64,000 nt of DNA from contig JAVHZZ010000003.1 of assembly GCA_036250195.1 (NCBI GenBank), positions 296,451,565-296,515,564 of the forward strand. The letters run 5' to 3'. The notes under the pieces are model-generated. The model was not told the origin of the DNA, did no database searches, and worked only from the letters and a program-made list of their open reading frames with translations. Made by a program: the position numbers and the translations under genes. This stretch comes from Mixophyes australis (Eukaryota > Chordata > Amphibia > Anura > Limnodynastidae). Shown one piece after another: positions 12,496 through 25,526 of the stretch (the stretch's first letter is position 1; each line of letters opens with the position of its first letter).

Positions 12496-13504
12496 TGTCG
12501 GGGTATCCAGTAGTCGGTTTAATGAGTACCACCTCTACAACCCCCTAAGAAAATAATGTGCTACCAAGTGGTCAAATTGGGCTGGTATACAGTGGTATGC
12601 CATACCACCACTTCTCTTACTGCTCTCATTGTAATACTATTAAATACCATTCACTTACATTTTCCATATCGAAACTTTAAAATTTCCACTTTGACCACTG
12701 GTGCTACCGTTATCTAATACAGGACTATGGTGTGCCTGATTTGCTAACACCTTTTTAGTTTTCGCTTCCACAGCTCACGTTGGTTGTTCTATTTAAATTT
12801 TAGGGCATCAACCATGTTAGACAGAAGCCATTAAAATTTGCTTTCTAGTGCAAGCCACAAGCAATATCTGTAATTGTACAGGACATTTGCAGCAGTAATG
12901 TCCTACAAGAAAGTCACTCAAGTAACACCTGGTTGATGATGGTGGTGGTGTTGAAAACACTGTCTCAGGGATCATTCCAGAACACATAGATGCTTGATTC
13001 ATTTTAGAACTCGTAACATGGAATTAAGCTGGTTACTCAGTACCATTAAGAGGTGATTAGCACTTACCCTGCCAAGTAAGGGAATAGCTAAATCCAAACC
13101 ATGCGAGGGAAATGTGTACCACAACATTATGGAAGCACGAAAACCAATGTGGTCACCACCTTAGACACAGTTGCACTTAAAACTTTTCCAGGTTGAGCTG
13201 TCTTGTCATTGCCAAATGCTCCCCACCAGTTACCTTCTCTTATAGTCACTGAGGTCTCCTCATGGAGCTATGCTAGCCATAAATCTAGGCAACCAGAACA
13301 GTCAAACATTTTTTGGCACAACCCTGATCAGACAGTATTAAACTAGAAATTAGAGGGAACTTACTTTGAAGAATCTGTCTGTTATAAAGTACTTTACAAT
13401 AGTTATACAATGACATCTTATGTTTTAAAATGCTCATAATTATCATTTTATTACTTTTCTTTTCTCTATCTTCCTCCTTGCTTATTATATAGAATGCTTT
13501 AAAC

Positions 13505-13644
13505 CAGGCCTGTCCAACCTCCAGGTGTTGTGAAACTACAAGCCCAAGCATGCTTTGCCGGTAGACAACCAGTTGATAGCTGGAAGGGCATGTTGGGACT
13601 TGTAGTTTCACAACACCTGGAGGGCCGCGGGTTGGACAGGCCTG
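13505..13644. mobile_element. hAT-type MITE, 140 bp (TSD CTTTAAAC)
   Basis: The element begins CAGGCCTGTCCAACC and ends GGTTGGACAGGCCTG, with arms continuing as CTCCAGGTGTTGTGAAACTA and its complement. Perfect 8-bp direct repeats CTTTAAAC flank it at 13497-13504 and 13645-13652. The CAG...CTG termini and 8-bp duplication fit the hAT superfamily. There is no coding capacity. Confidence 0.9.
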
Positions 13645-13652
13645 CTTTAAAC

Positions 13653-15259
13653 CCTTCTCTGCTAAGACTTTTTTCTCTTTTTCTGTGCTTAGACTATTTT
13701 AACACTTTTTGGGCTGAGCTCATTTCACCATTAACACTCATTATTTCTTTATGCAGGTCCCACACAAATTAAACCTTGTTTTTTCAGAAAAGAACAATAG
13801 TGTGCTTATACCTCCAGATGCAGGCAAATCTACTAATGAGGGAGGGGGAGTTAATTGCTGGTGATGTGGCAACAGGCAGCGCACATTGCCGGCAATTACA
13901 GTAGGAAAATGAGACTCACATCCACACACTGATTCACAAAACTGAAAATGAGCCCTAGAGACTCAGAGCTAGCCTCAGCTACTCACTGATAATACCAGCA
14001 GAATCTCAGGCTACTAAGGAATGGGAGTGCTGATGGAAACTCAGAGGTATTTGGCAGAATGGAATGGATGTCTTTGAAGAAGATAGTAATGTCTTCAGGA
14101 GTCTGCTGAGAGATGCAGAATTCTTACAGAGGAATAAGAATGTTGATAAATGCAGAGTTTTTTTCTGAGAAATGAGCATCTTTGCAGAGTGTATCAGGAA
14201 CAGCCCAGGGAACTATCCTCAGGAAAAGAAAGTGAGTTGTTCTGGCAATGAGCTGAACTTAGAAGCTGGTTTAAACATGGTGCTCTCAGTACTGTTTGGC
14301 TGCACAGGTCAAGTGAATGCAGCTGCTGGGGTCTGGTTGGACTGGGAAGATCACCTGACAGAATCCAATATGGCCACACCCATTCAGCAGAACAGACAGA
14401 AAGTGTTTGTTTACCAATGGTGATACAGTTGTAACACTCCTATAGTTATGTTTTGTTAGAGTGTGTAGTGCTGATTGTACTTGGTCTTCAGATACTCTTC
14501 TCTTGGTCATGGCATGGCAGTGGGACAGAGAACCCCCGAGTCCCCAATACAAATAAAACACTAAATGTGTGAAGTGACGTCAGATTTATTATACGTGAAC
14601 AATGCGTCAGTAAACTATTTCTTAACAAAGAATGATTAGCAATAAGTAAAATCTAAATACAGTATTCACAGGCCTTAGCTAATAGAGGTGTCAGTAATGG
14701 TATCTTATAGTGCATTTAACTCGGCCGTTAGTATGGGCAACACTTTCGGCCTTAATTCAGAATAACAAAAGCAATAATAATATTCTTATATGTTAATACT
14801 TATATAACTTAAACAATTTGATTACAACTACTCTGAGTACTCACAGTACTCTGAGTACCTTTTTATAACCATAGCATAAATAGTCTAAGAATGAAGTAAT
14901 ACAGTTCTAATCTCTAATATCATAAAGAACATTCATTTCAATTAATATGCCACTAGCAAATGATATCACAGTCTATGAATCCCCTTTAATGAAGACCATC
15001 CTCAGCAGAACGAATTAGCATAGATGTTTTCACTGGCCAGACTTTTGTAAATATGCACATTAGAACTGGACAGGAGGCACCAGGGGAGGGATGCCAAATT
15101 TTAGCCTGTGGGACAAACCCGACTCAGCAGCCTAATAGGAACATTTGAACATTTTAAAGGGAAAATAATACAAGTGGCCCAGTGGCAAAACCCAAGGCAG
15201 CCCACTATGGACCAGCTTGTGGGACAGATGCCCCCCTGCACACAGTCCAGCCAGCCCCT
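13653..15259. other. No gene recognised
   Basis: No protein similarity was seen. A short repeated word, ACTCTGAGTACTCACAGTACTCTGAGTACC, lies near 14830 (two ACTCTGAGTAC units). The remainder is unassigned. Confidence 0.5.
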
Positions 15260-15619
15260 GTACTAAAATAGTAGGAGGTTGGGCTTTCATGATATGTTTC
15301 CATAATTACACTCCTCACCTCTTTGGAGGTTACGTGGGTGGCGTGCGCCATTAAATACTCTGAACAAGCAATCCAGGCAGTGAGGGAACTACCATTGGTG
15401 CGGCAGATGCAGTGCACCGAAGCCCATGGAGATAATGGTGCCCGCTGCATGGTAGATGCAGAGGGTCAAGGGCCCCAGTTCCCCCCTACACACCTCCCTG
15501 CACTGGGGCCCACAGCTCTCTAGTTCTGCTTCTGAATCCAGGCGCACCAGTGCAAAGCTAAATTTGGCAGTACACAGAGTTTACACTTTGGAAATTACCA
15601 CCTCTAAAGGAAAGCAGAG
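15260..15619 (-). repeat. Inverted-pair repeat, arm 2
   Basis: Reverse complement of 9837-10197. Together the two copies form a potential long stem with about 5.06 kb between them. The 64-codon frame is preserved here on the minus strand (15205-15450). Confidence 0.75.
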
Positions 15620-16917
15620 AGGCATTTTTATTATAATGGAGGCGCACAAATATAATGGTAGTCTTAAAACATCAGTACAGTGATCAAAAATAGCAGTTAC
15701 TCTCTCAGGTATGTGCTGGAAGGTTGGGTGAGGTACTACACTTATTAAATGTCTCTGTAAATCTAGCTCACAGTTCTTAAAATGTAGGATATACTGTGTA
15801 GTGTGTGAGAATACACAGTCAGTTTGATTACACAGACCTGTTTCCAATTGTGTAGATAGTTGTCAGCTCCAATCTGACTCTCTGGTATCAGTCCTTGTCT
15901 TCAAGTCTTTGCAAATAAAGGGGTCTGGCTGGCAACAAATAGCAGCCCTCTGCAGCAGTCTATCACTTTTATTCACTACCGCATAGCAGAAAAACCTGTC
16001 TCTTTTCACAAAATGTCTCCTCAGTATTTCACTCACTCTGAGGTTCCTCCTATCAACAATCTCTGTCACAGAAACTCTGGAACTTTCCAACAATCTTACA
16101 GACTGGACTTTTTCTCTCCTTGGTGCCTCTTCTGTATCATGCTGTGACAAAGTCCTGTGGCACAGTGTCTAGTGCCCTGTGTTTTTCTGGGTATCACACA
16201 GTGCTCAGGAATGCCGCAGGCAACCAGGAGAGGTCCAGATGGCCGTGAGATGACACTGACGGACATGGCAAATGTAATTAAGAAACAGATAAGTAACACG
16301 TTGTTTTTGCACTGTTGTTCCTTGGTAGTCTAAAGAGCACACATCAAAGAGCATGCCACCTTTCGTCACTTGGGAGCAGTATCAGCAAACTAAAACTGTT
16401 CTCCATGTGCAGAGAGGCAGAAAATCTTTCTGTCCAAAAGTGTAAATGTCTCAGAATGCCAATAGCTTATTTGTGTGGGCATTATTTGACTGCACTAGTA
16501 GGCTGCAATTAAGCTGGAAGTGATCCAGGCCCATGCTTCTAATGCCTGGTTTTGCCACCTGCGTGTGTCACTTGACTCCAGTGTATTGAGGCTCAGCATT
16601 AAAAAATTCTCTTTTGAAACAAATTAATCACAGATGGTAAAATGTCTTACAAGGAAAAAGTCAAATGATATATTTTCTGACATTAAATATATAGTAAGAA
16701 TCATAAATTGTCAAAACTTCTTCCTAAAGATGTCAGTTTCTTAAAATTGATGTTTTTACTGTCACTTTACCTCAAAAAATGACACTATTATGACTTGCTG
16801 TTGAAACATGCTGAATCAGGTCTCGGCTGTAGAAAAGCATGAGAAAAAACATTCGGAAGCTTAAATGAAAACTATGGGCAAAAATAAAGGACCCTGACTT
16901 ATCCCAATGGCAGATCT
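15620..16917. other. No gene recognised
   Basis: Open frames of 60-95 codons occur on the minus strand but have no recognisable motif. No repeat structure was identified. Confidence 0.5.
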
Positions 16918-17220
16918 CCTTATTACAATGGTTCCCAAACTGTTTCAGTTCGAAGCACCCTTAGAGTCTCCATAATTTTTTTAAGGTACCCCTCTAAAAT
17001 AATTACTGAGCAGTCCCGTTTTATAACTAGTTGGGTCAAAATAACGTAATAAGTATTTAGGTCAGGACAGAAATACTTAGTAAGTTATTTGCAAAAATAA
17101 TACACATAAATCCAATATTTTAATATATTTTTTTCAATTATATTTCTGTCAAAGAATAATTTACAGCTAATATTCAGAGGAATAAGATCAAACAAAATAA
17201 AACAACAATATGTACAAAAA

Positions 17221-17760
17221 TCATCACACCTTGCCCCTTCATCCTCACACTGTGTGCCCCTTCATCTTCACACTCCGTGCCCTTTCATCCACACACTATG
17301 TGCCCCCTTCTTCCATACACTCTGTGCCCCATTCATGCACACACTCTGTGCCCTCCTTCATACACACACTCTGTGCCCTCCTTCATCCACACACTCTGTG
17401 CCCTCCTTCATCCACACACTCTGTGCCCCATTCATGCACACACTCTGTGCCCTCCTTCATACACACACTCTGTGCCCTCCTTCATCCACACACTCTGTGC
17501 CCTCCTTCATCCACACACTCTGTGCCCTCCTTTATCCAAACACTCTTTGCCCTCTTTCATCCACACTCTGTGACCTCCTTCATCCTGACTCTGTGTCCTC
17601 CTTCATCCTCACTCTGCCCCTCTTCATCCTCACTCTGCCCCTCTTCCTCTTCACTCTGCCCCTCTTCCTCTTCACTCTGCCCCTCTTCATCCTCACTCTG
17701 CCCCTCTTCCTCTTCTTCACTCTACCCCTCTTCCTCCTCCTCACTCTGACCCTCCTTCAT
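17221..17760. repeat. 25-bp minisatellite grading into about 21-bp CT-rich units
   Basis: The first part repeats CCTCCTTCATCCACACACTCTGTGC-like units, 25 bp long. The second part, from about 17580, repeats shorter units such as CTCTGCCCCTCTTCCTCTTCA. Because 25 is not a multiple of three, all three plus-strand frames stay open and read the same 25-residue cycle, giving frames of 98, 179 and 190 codons that are not genes. Confidence 0.85.
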
Positions 17761-17871
17761 TCTTTTGCCCCTCGCTTGCTGTTTTCTATCACTATTTCCC
17801 CTCCGTTTCTTTACCTACCATACTAGGCCTTCTTTCTTTTAATTCTTCAGTCTTCTCTTCTGTCTTCTTAC

Positions 17872-18016
17872 CAATCCGACGGTGCCTGGGACCCAGCATC
17901 CTCCTCTCTCCTGCAGTTTCTCAATGAATGCCAAACGTGATGACGTCATGCCCCGACATTCAGTGACAAGAGAGAAGGGAGGAGGATGCTGGGTCCCGGG
18001 CACCGCCGGATTGGTA
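17872..18016. repeat. Inverted repeat inside the hAT-like element
   Basis: CCAATCCGACGGTGCCTGGG continuing ACCCAGCATCCTCCT pairs with AGGAGGATGCTGGGT continuing CCCGGGCACCGCCGGATTGG. The stem is about 35 bp with a loop of about 70 bp. It may be a separate fold-back insertion or internal symmetry of the host element. Confidence 0.7.
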
Positions 18017-18121
18017 AGTTTTGTTTTTTTGTTTTTCTTTTCCTGGCCACGGCACCCATGGGACAGTGCAGCGGCAAGCCTGGGTGCAGCTGCACACACT
18101 TTGGGAACCGCTGCCTTGCTG

Positions 18122-19226
18122 TATTTTCCAGGTATAAAAGTCAGTAAAATTTTGAACAAGAGTGAGGTTGATGTAGATTGTTGCTGAAAGCTGATTGGAT
18201 GAGTACATGGCTACTGGTGGTTAACAGAATACCCAGAAATCTACTTTAATTTTTTAGTGACACTTCAAGAGTAACCCTTTATTTGACTATTGTGACTAGC
18301 AATAACTGTTATTCTTTTATATGTTTATTTGCTTTCAACAAAATTAGCCTTTTAAAACTTCATAGCATACATCTCTCTGTATACTTGTTTCTGGGGTGTG
18401 CATATTATTGGTTTCCTATAGGCAGGGTTTACAACTATTAATAAATATAATGACATACTCATGTTTTGACCCATCAGCAAGTAAAATAAGGATAGCAGTA
18501 AATACCAGAGCGCATCCTCACACTACAATAATTCCAAAATATCACACAACTTATTTGTCTATGCATTCCTTCCTCACAATCCTTTAAACCGATTTTTGTG
18601 TAGATTGTTGACACCTATTTGGTAATGCCCAGAGAGTTAGCTCAGTCGTTCTCTGTACTGTATTCCAAGGTGTATGGATCAGCTTGTGCAAACAGAGGTG
18701 CCTCCACATGCAAATGAGAATAAAGATAAAAGACCGGTGTGGCAGGTGAAATAGTGCACAGACGAAACCGAAGTAATAAGTGCCTGATTATCCTTTTGAT
18801 TTAATAAAATATAAGTATTTAATTATTTATTTAAAGCCTCCATGCAGTTTCTTGTGTACACATCTAATAAAACATTGCAGAATAATCACTAGATCATATT
18901 TATATGTTGCAGAATAATCATCCTTTATCATCACACCCATCATTAGGGTTGTCGGGTAATAACCACTTCATTTGGCACAAGATCACTTACTCATGATGGG
19001 ACTGTCAATCTGCTCCACTTCTTCCATCCTACATGCAGAACACCTCTCTGTAATGTCTCTCACTATAATTGATGGTCCTGTAGTCATGTAGTTTATGGCT
19101 TGCAGGGACAAATAAAACCTCATATCGACAAGCTCAAGAGATACAATAGACAAATGATATCTAATGATAAAGGCAAGTTGAAGTGACCAAGTAGGACCAA
19201 GTATAATTAAAGTGATGGTCTGGGAT
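18122..19226. other. No gene recognised
   Basis: Unassigned AT-rich DNA. An octamer-like ATGCAAAT near 18708 next to GAATAAAG looks LTR-like, but no pair or boundary was found. Confidence 0.45.
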
Positions 19227-19477
19227 TTACAAGTTTAGTAGCAACAGTAACATAGCAACAGTAACATAGAACTGAGAATAGACCCAGACAGGGAGTTTGA
19301 TAATGTGACATTTTGTATAAAGGGGAAGAAAAGAAGTAGAAATAAGAAGAGGGGGGGGTTGGGGGTGGGTGGGAATGGTGAGGCCGAAAACTGGATCCCC
19401 GGTGGCCAAATGATAATGTGGAATATTATCTACAAAATATCTCTCATAAGAAAAGGGCAGATAAACTTCAAGGAAGA

Positions 19478-22400
19478 TCAGCTGAGTGTGTGAGCCCAGA
19501 GACACCGTTGTAAATAAACTAAATCGCCCCAGATTGGAGAGAATATAAGAGTTTTCTTATTTAGATATGTAGAATTTTTTTCCGCAGATGCTAGGTACCA
19601 AAATGTATTAATTAGTTGTTGTCTACATGAGGGATCAGGGTTTTTCCAATGCTTTGCAACTAGACATCTTGCAGCATTGAGGATCTGAACGGACAATTTA
19701 TCTGCAAATTTATCCAGGACCTCGATAGGGTAGCCTAGGAGAAACAACCAAGAACATTTGGAGACCTGGACGGAAGTAACATCACTAATTAAAGTGGCTA
19801 CATCATCCCAGAAAGAGCTAATATGTGGGCAGGACCACCAGATGTGGAAAAAGGACCCCTGCTTCCCACAATCTCTCCAACATAAGTCAGAAGTGGAACC
19901 ATATATTCTTTTCAGTCTAGTGGGGACTAGGTACCAACGATAATACATTTTATATGCATTTTCCTTGACTAAAGATAAAATGGATGTTTTAGAGACTCTC
20001 TCTCTAATTGTTGCCCAAGCGTCCTTGTCAGGCGGTTCACCCAAGTCAGCCCCCCACCTGAGCTCATGAATGGGGGAATTGGTTTGTTTGTAGGAGATCA
20101 GGAGGCCATGAATTGTGGAAATAATTCCCTTTTGTATGGGCGAATGTATACATAAGGATTCCAGGGAAGTTAAAGGTCTTGTTATATCAACTTTAGGAAG
20201 AGAGTCAACATAGTGTTTTACTTGGAGAAATGCAAACGGGCTTACATTAGGGAAGTCAGATTTTTCCTACACCATCGGTAAAGAAATACATTGATTCGCT
20301 TGTAAAACGTCCCCCACCAACCTGATATCTCTGTCTTGCCAGGCCTTGAAATGGGAAGGACATTGTCCTGGAGTAAAAGCAGAGAGGTGTTATAGGAGAA
20401 TGAGTGGAGGTGAGCTCGAAGTGAAGTTTGCAATAATCTCAAACTTAACATGTAAATAGGGCAATAGGGTGAGATTTCAACTGGAAAGATCTGGCGCCCA
20501 TTGGGACCCCCAATGGATCTAGGTGCCTGCACCAGGAGGGTCTGAAAAAGATAAAGCAAGCGGGGAAGGATATTCATCTTAAGGACAACTATTCGATCCA
20601 GCCAGGAAATAATTAGTTTTTGCCATCTAAGCAGATCTAGTTTAATAGTTTTAATTATGGAGGGGAAGTTTTCTGCGTATAAAGATTCATATTGGGCACT
20701 AATATAGACCGCAAGGTATTTTAGTTTTTTATGCCGCCAAGAAAAGTTAAAATTACTTATAAGAAGACCCAAGGTCGAAGATGACACATGAAAAGCCAGG
20801 GATTCCGTTTTGGATAGATTCATTTTATAACCAAGATCAAGCTGTAAGCTGTAAGGGTGGAAAACAGATTTGGAAGCGAGGTGTGGGGAGAGGTTAATGT
20901 TACAAGGATGTCATCTGCAAAAAGACTAAGTTTATATTCCTCAGAACCAACCTTAACTCCCTTAATATCTGAGGAAAGGCCGCCAGGGGTTCAATCATAA
21001 GGGCAAAGATCAGAGGGGAGAGAAGTCATCCTTGACGAGTGCCATTGGTGATTGAGATCGGAAAGGAAATCACCCCATTTACTAAAATCCTAGCTGAGTG
21101 GTTTGAGTATAAAGCTTGGACACCTTAGATAAAGGTACTTTCAAAGCCAAATGTCCTGAGGGTCTCCAACATAAAGGGCCAACTGATTCGGTCGAAGGCT
21201 TTCTCTGTGTCTAGAGAAAGCACTATAGCCGGAGTTTTGGTAGAATTAATGTAGTGAATGAGACCAATGGTTCTTCTGGTGTTATCATGCTCCTGAAAGC
21301 CTGGTATGAAACCAACCTGATCATTATGTATCAGAGAAGGTAGTACCACGTTAAGATGGTTAGCAAGGATTTTCGCATATATCTTAATGTCTGTATTCAA
21401 GAGTGAAATGGGTCATTAATTAGCACAATCCGATGGATCCTTGCCCTTCTTTGCGATGACAATGATACGTGCTTCAAGAACTTCCTTTGAAAATGAGCCA
21501 CCCTTTAAAATACTGTTAAACACATCAGCAAGATAAGGCGAAAGAAGCTTAGTATAGGTCTTATAATAAGTAGCTGTAAAAACATCAGGACCTGGCGCTT
21601 TATTAAATTTCAAGTTTTTGATAACATCAGAAATTTCTTCTATTGTAAAGTCAGCCCCCAATTGTTGAATTGCCTCAGGTAGAAGTCTAGGCAAGTGACA
21701 TTGGGAGAGGAAATGCCTAGAGGCCAGTGTTGGAGTTAAAGGGAGGTCTTGTTTTAATGAGATGTTATAGAGTTTGCTATAGAATTTTTTAAACTCCTCT
21801 GTTATTTGGTTTGGATCTTGAGTATTACCTCCTGAATGAGTTTTTATGCGGGGTACATTGTTTTGGGAAAGTTTAGATCTTAGCCTAGAAGCCAGTAATC
21901 TATCCGCTTTATCACCTTTTTCATTGAAGGATTGAGTTAAGCTTTTAAGAGAATTCTCTGCTTTGGTGGAAAGTAAAAGATTTAGTTCTCCCCTAGCTGC
22001 TACAAGTTTAGTATAATCCTCCGACAGGCCCGAGTTTTTCTGGATTCTATCAAGGCTGGTTACACGTCTAGTAACCTCCACGAATTTCTGGGTCCTTATT
22101 TTTTTGGCATACACAGCTGCTCTAATCAAAGTACCCCGGATTACAGCCTTATGGGCGTCCCAGAGGAGCATGGGGGATATAGAGGGGTTAATATTTGTCT
22201 TATAATATTTGGAGGATTTCTGTATCTATTTGTGATTTGAGAAGGGTGTTGAGTAGAACCCTATCATTGAGGCGCCATAGAAATTGCTTCTGTCCCATCT
22301 GAGGAGTCATAACATCCACCGTCACCGGGCCATGATCCGACCACGTGCTAGGGAGAATATCCACATTAAGTATATGTTGGGCTAAATCTACGCATAGCAA

Positions 22401-22680
22401 GATGTGTCAAGGCGCAGGTATACGCCATGAACCGACGAAAAGAAAGTAAAGTTTTAGCGGTAGGTTCCCTGACCCTCCATGCATCAAATAAAAGATGTTG
22501 GGACAGAAGAGACCTCAGGGCCTTAGAGCTAGTATCAATGGTAGACGTGTTGATTGGGGGTGAAGTGAGGATCTATCCAGATGGTTGTCCAAAATAGTGT
22601 TGAAGTCCCCCGCTAGGATTATTCTACCCGGCCGGTGCAGTGAGAGAAGGTCACTAACAGAACGGAAAAATTGAGCTTGG
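19478..22680 (-). pseudogene. L1 ORF2 (endonuclease-RT) pseudogene
   Basis: In minus-strand order, the endonuclease middle is seen near 22605 (AGDFN) and its end near 22340 (STWSDHGPV, the conserved SDH). RT follows: KFNKAPGPD near 21620, LNTDIKIYAKILANHLN near 21400, QVGFIPG and SLDTEKAFDRISW near 21210, and the catalytic FADD at 20910-20921. Last is a C-terminal block with WWSCPHISSFW near 19840, resembling the cysteine-rich end of L1 ORF2. Open blocks at 22200-22400, 21416-22171, 21125-21400, 20242-20823 and 19478-20044 are separated by stops and frame changes. The first half of the endonuclease is not detectable, although an L1 ORF2 would normally start with it. The gene is inactive. Confidence 0.85.
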
Positions 22681-23249
22681 TGAAAACTTTACAGGTCTAT
22701 GGTGCGTGGGAGGACCAAAACATAAAATAGGCAAAATAGTAATGCAATAACATAGTGGAATAACAATGTTATTTGTGTTAATACTAAAAACCATTATACC
22801 TAACCATATGTCTGTGGTGTATGGTGGAGCGATGTAGTAGGTAATCTTGATGAAGAATTGTAGGAATCCAGGATGATTGTAAAACCTGAAAAAAAGAATA
22901 AGACAAGGAAAGGGCATACAAGCAAACATAACAGGTACAAACAAATCAGTCCTGGGGTTATGTGTACTCAGAGAACAATCGTTGAGAATTAACAGTAACA
23001 GGAAACCCAATTAGGGATTGGTAGAGCCCAATTTTGATAGGTGATAAGCGTTCAGGTGGTTGGAGGGTTAGCCTTCTTATAGGAAACGATGTGCCAGGTT
23101 TGTCTTGGAGCTCTCTGTGGCAGAGGAGTAGTGTCATGCACAGAGGACTAATACGGTACAGGAAGGTTCAGCTTCTTAAGTAAAGATACAGCTTCTTCCA
23201 TTGATTTAGCGGATAGTACTCTACCCTCTCTCTAGACTAGGAGAGTAAA

Positions 23250-23917
23250 CGGTAAGCCCTATTTGTATTTTATATTGTGGTCTCTAAGAGATCTAGTCAC
23301 ACCTTTCATCTCTCTCCGTTTGGTCAATGTAGAGGTCTTGGAAAAGCATAATTTTAACTCCATCCATGAGAATCTCCTGGCGCCCTCTTGCACCTCTAAG
23401 AATTTGTTCTTTTGCTTTGTAGTAGTGTAAGCGAAGAATGACATCTCTCGGAAAGTCAGTATCTTGTTAGCGAGGATGAAGCGCCCTATGAGCTTTGTCT
23501 AACGGGAATAGGTTGTCAGAAATAGAAGGGGCCAAAATACCAAATAATCTGAGAAGATAGTCCTCTAGTTGTGACCCCTCCACAGACTCTGGAATTCTGA
23601 TATTATTTCATTATTATATTATTATTTCGTCTACCTCAGTTCTTGGCATCTTTTTGTTTATCAGTGAGGGTCTGAAGACTGTCTCGGATAGAAGCAAATT
23701 TATGTTCCGAGGATTTTTGATATTGGACAATTTCATCATGAGACTGCTCCAAGACATCAACCCTATTGCCAATTTCGGAGACCTCAGAAGAGAGATTGGA
23801 CATTGCTTTACTCACTTCATCTTTAATAACTTGTTTAATATTTCTCATTTCGGAGAGAAGGGCAGCAATATCCGCTTTAGTGGAATGAGCTGAAGGGTCT
23901 TCACCTAAAGAGTCCAT
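23250..23917 (-). pseudogene. L1 ORF1 (RNA-binding protein) pseudogene
   Basis: The open block 23636-23917 starts at a methionine (MDSLGEDPSAHSTKADIAAL) and is mostly heptad-like coiled coil (MRNIKQVIKDEVSKAMSNLS), as in the ORF1 trimerisation region. Further down, a different frame gives PRDVILRLHYYKAKEQIL near 23435 and VKIMLFQDLYIDQTERDER near 23340, matching the ORF1 C-terminal domain. At least one frame change separates the two parts. About 550 bases between this and the ORF2 endonuclease remnant (22685-23250) resemble neither ORF. Confidence 0.75.
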
Positions 23918-23999
23918 TTCAGTATCACTAAGATGGTAAAGATGATGAGGACATTTGTCTGGGTGAAGCGTTATGGCTTGGGATGAGCTATTTCACAAT

Positions 24000-25351
24000 C
24001 GATTGAGAGGATGATTTTATATTTTTGGCCATTCTCATAAGAAGCAAGAAGAAATCAGGAGTATACACAACCAGATGAGCATATAGAAGATGTTCCAGTA
24101 GAAATTGGTCCACGCACCAGACCAAGAGAGGTATGACATCATAATTTGTCAAATAGCCAAAGGTAAATAAGACAAGAAGATTTAAATTTACTTGTCTTCT
24201 TCGGGTTTATAAGACTTGGAGCAATAGAAAATATATCAAAAGGATATTATTTTAGAAGTTAGCCAAATGGTGGCAGCAGAGTCCCAAGCAAAAGATGTTA
24301 TAAGCAATTTGGTCTATTCAATCAAATTCATAACTCTGACAGAAGATCTGAATAAACAAGAGTATATTTGGTGTGTATCCTACTTATAGGACAGGTGTGC
24401 AGCTCTGGAGAACCACGGTGAACCTTAGAGGCTCCTACAAACAAACTTAGGTTGCAGGCATTTATTTTCCAACTATTTAACACTATAGAAGGAGCCCAAG
24501 TACTACAGTACTATCAGCACAGGGCTGTTTCGTAGAGTTGTCAACTGTTTTTGTGGATCTGATTCCCCAAGGTAATTTAGTCGTGTGCTGAGCAGGCTGG
24601 TGCAGTGTCACATTATGACCATGCTGCTGGTTTCCTGTTATAGTGTGAACAGAACAGCCTGTCATAGTCTGGTGCTGGTGCAGGTGTTGTGGAGGACCCC
24701 GCACTATTCAATCCACTCTGCAATTGCAGAAACCAACCCAGGCTATGAGCACTGGTGCTCAGATCACTTTTGTATGGTGGGAGTCTTGGGTGGGGGGCAC
24801 GCTGTTTTATTTATTTATCTATTTATTTAAACCTTATTTTTTAAATCTTTTTTTTACATTAAAATACAATTCATCATAAACATGCTGATAATGGGGCTGC
24901 ATTATGATTTATAAAGCACCATATGGCCCCATATGCCCTCCTGCACATGAAGCTGCACTTGTCCATATATTTTTTTCTTTTTATTTCTTGATTTGTATTA
25001 GTTTATATTAAAAGGCATGTAAAGAAAAAGCGAGGGGTGGAAGTAGGTGAGTATCATATAGGTCTCATGCTTTTCTTCAATAGGCTCGTGATGGGAGAAA
25101 ATTGACAAAGTGGGTTTACATCTTGCAGCAAAATTGCATCTTGATAATAATTTTACTAAGGGAGGCAAATTTCTGACTGTGTAATCAGAAATTTAACTGA
25201 TTTTAATAAACTTATCTCACCATGGTGGTACCTGAGAAACAAAACTAAAGCTGGCTCTGGTTTCACACTTTGGTGTATGACTTTGGACAGTATTAGGAAG
25301 ATTTAAAACAAAAAAGACAACTAGGGCACTGCTGTGTGTATTCACAAATCT
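24000..25351. other. No gene recognised
   Basis: AT-rich sequence with a TTTA-rich run near 24806-24835. No coding similarity was seen. Confidence 0.5.
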
Positions 25352-25526
25352 CATACCTCCTTACCATCCTGATTTGAGGGATCTGTCACATCATCCCGAT
25401 TGGACAGCTTTGCAGAGAAGTGGGGAAGGGGTTTGTAGGGGAGGAAGAATGGTCAACCTAGTGCTTCAAAAGCACTAGACACGCCCCCCCAGGCTGATGC
25501 TGCCTACCTAAATGTTGGGAGGTATG
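25352..25526. mobile_element. MITE-like element with CATACCTCC ends
   Basis: The left end is CATACCTCCTTACCATCC and the right end reverse-complements to CATACCTCCCAACATTTAGG. The interior has a small hairpin, TAGTGCTTCAAAAGCACTA. The ends resemble the 4285-4592 family, but no clear target duplication was found. Confidence 0.5.

Larger units (their letters stand above)
16926..18113. mobile_element. Non-autonomous hAT-like element, about 1.19 kb
   Basis: The left end reads CAATGGTTCCCAAACTGTTT and the right end reverse-complements to CAGCGGTTCCCAAAGTGTGT, an imperfect terminal repeat of the CAGNGGTTCCCAAACT type typical of hAT elements. The flanking octamers CCTTATTA and CCTTGCTG agree at only 5 of 8 positions, so the target duplication is eroded. 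Inside are a minisatellite (17221-17760) and a palindrome with 35-bp arms. No transposase is encoded. Confidence 0.7.
19227..23920 (-). mobile_element. L1-type LINE, damaged (minus strand)
   Basis: Reading the minus strand from 23920 downward gives ORF1, then the second half of the endonuclease, RT and the C-terminal region of ORF2, then a C-rich 3' segment (19320-19380) and a doubled 14-bp word AGCAACAGTAACAT (plus strand, about 19241-19270). ORF2 is broken into at least five open blocks. The 5' UTR limit and the exact 3' end were not resolved; no clear poly-A tail was seen. Confidence 0.8.

Noticed and set aside
17210..17826. Long overlapping plus-strand frames of 98-190 codons
   Set aside because: They read through a 25-bp minisatellite in all three frames and have no non-repetitive protein content.
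18630..18760. tRNA-like box A (GAGTTAGCTCAGTCG)
   Set aside because: No box B at the expected spacing and no cloverleaf could be drawn.
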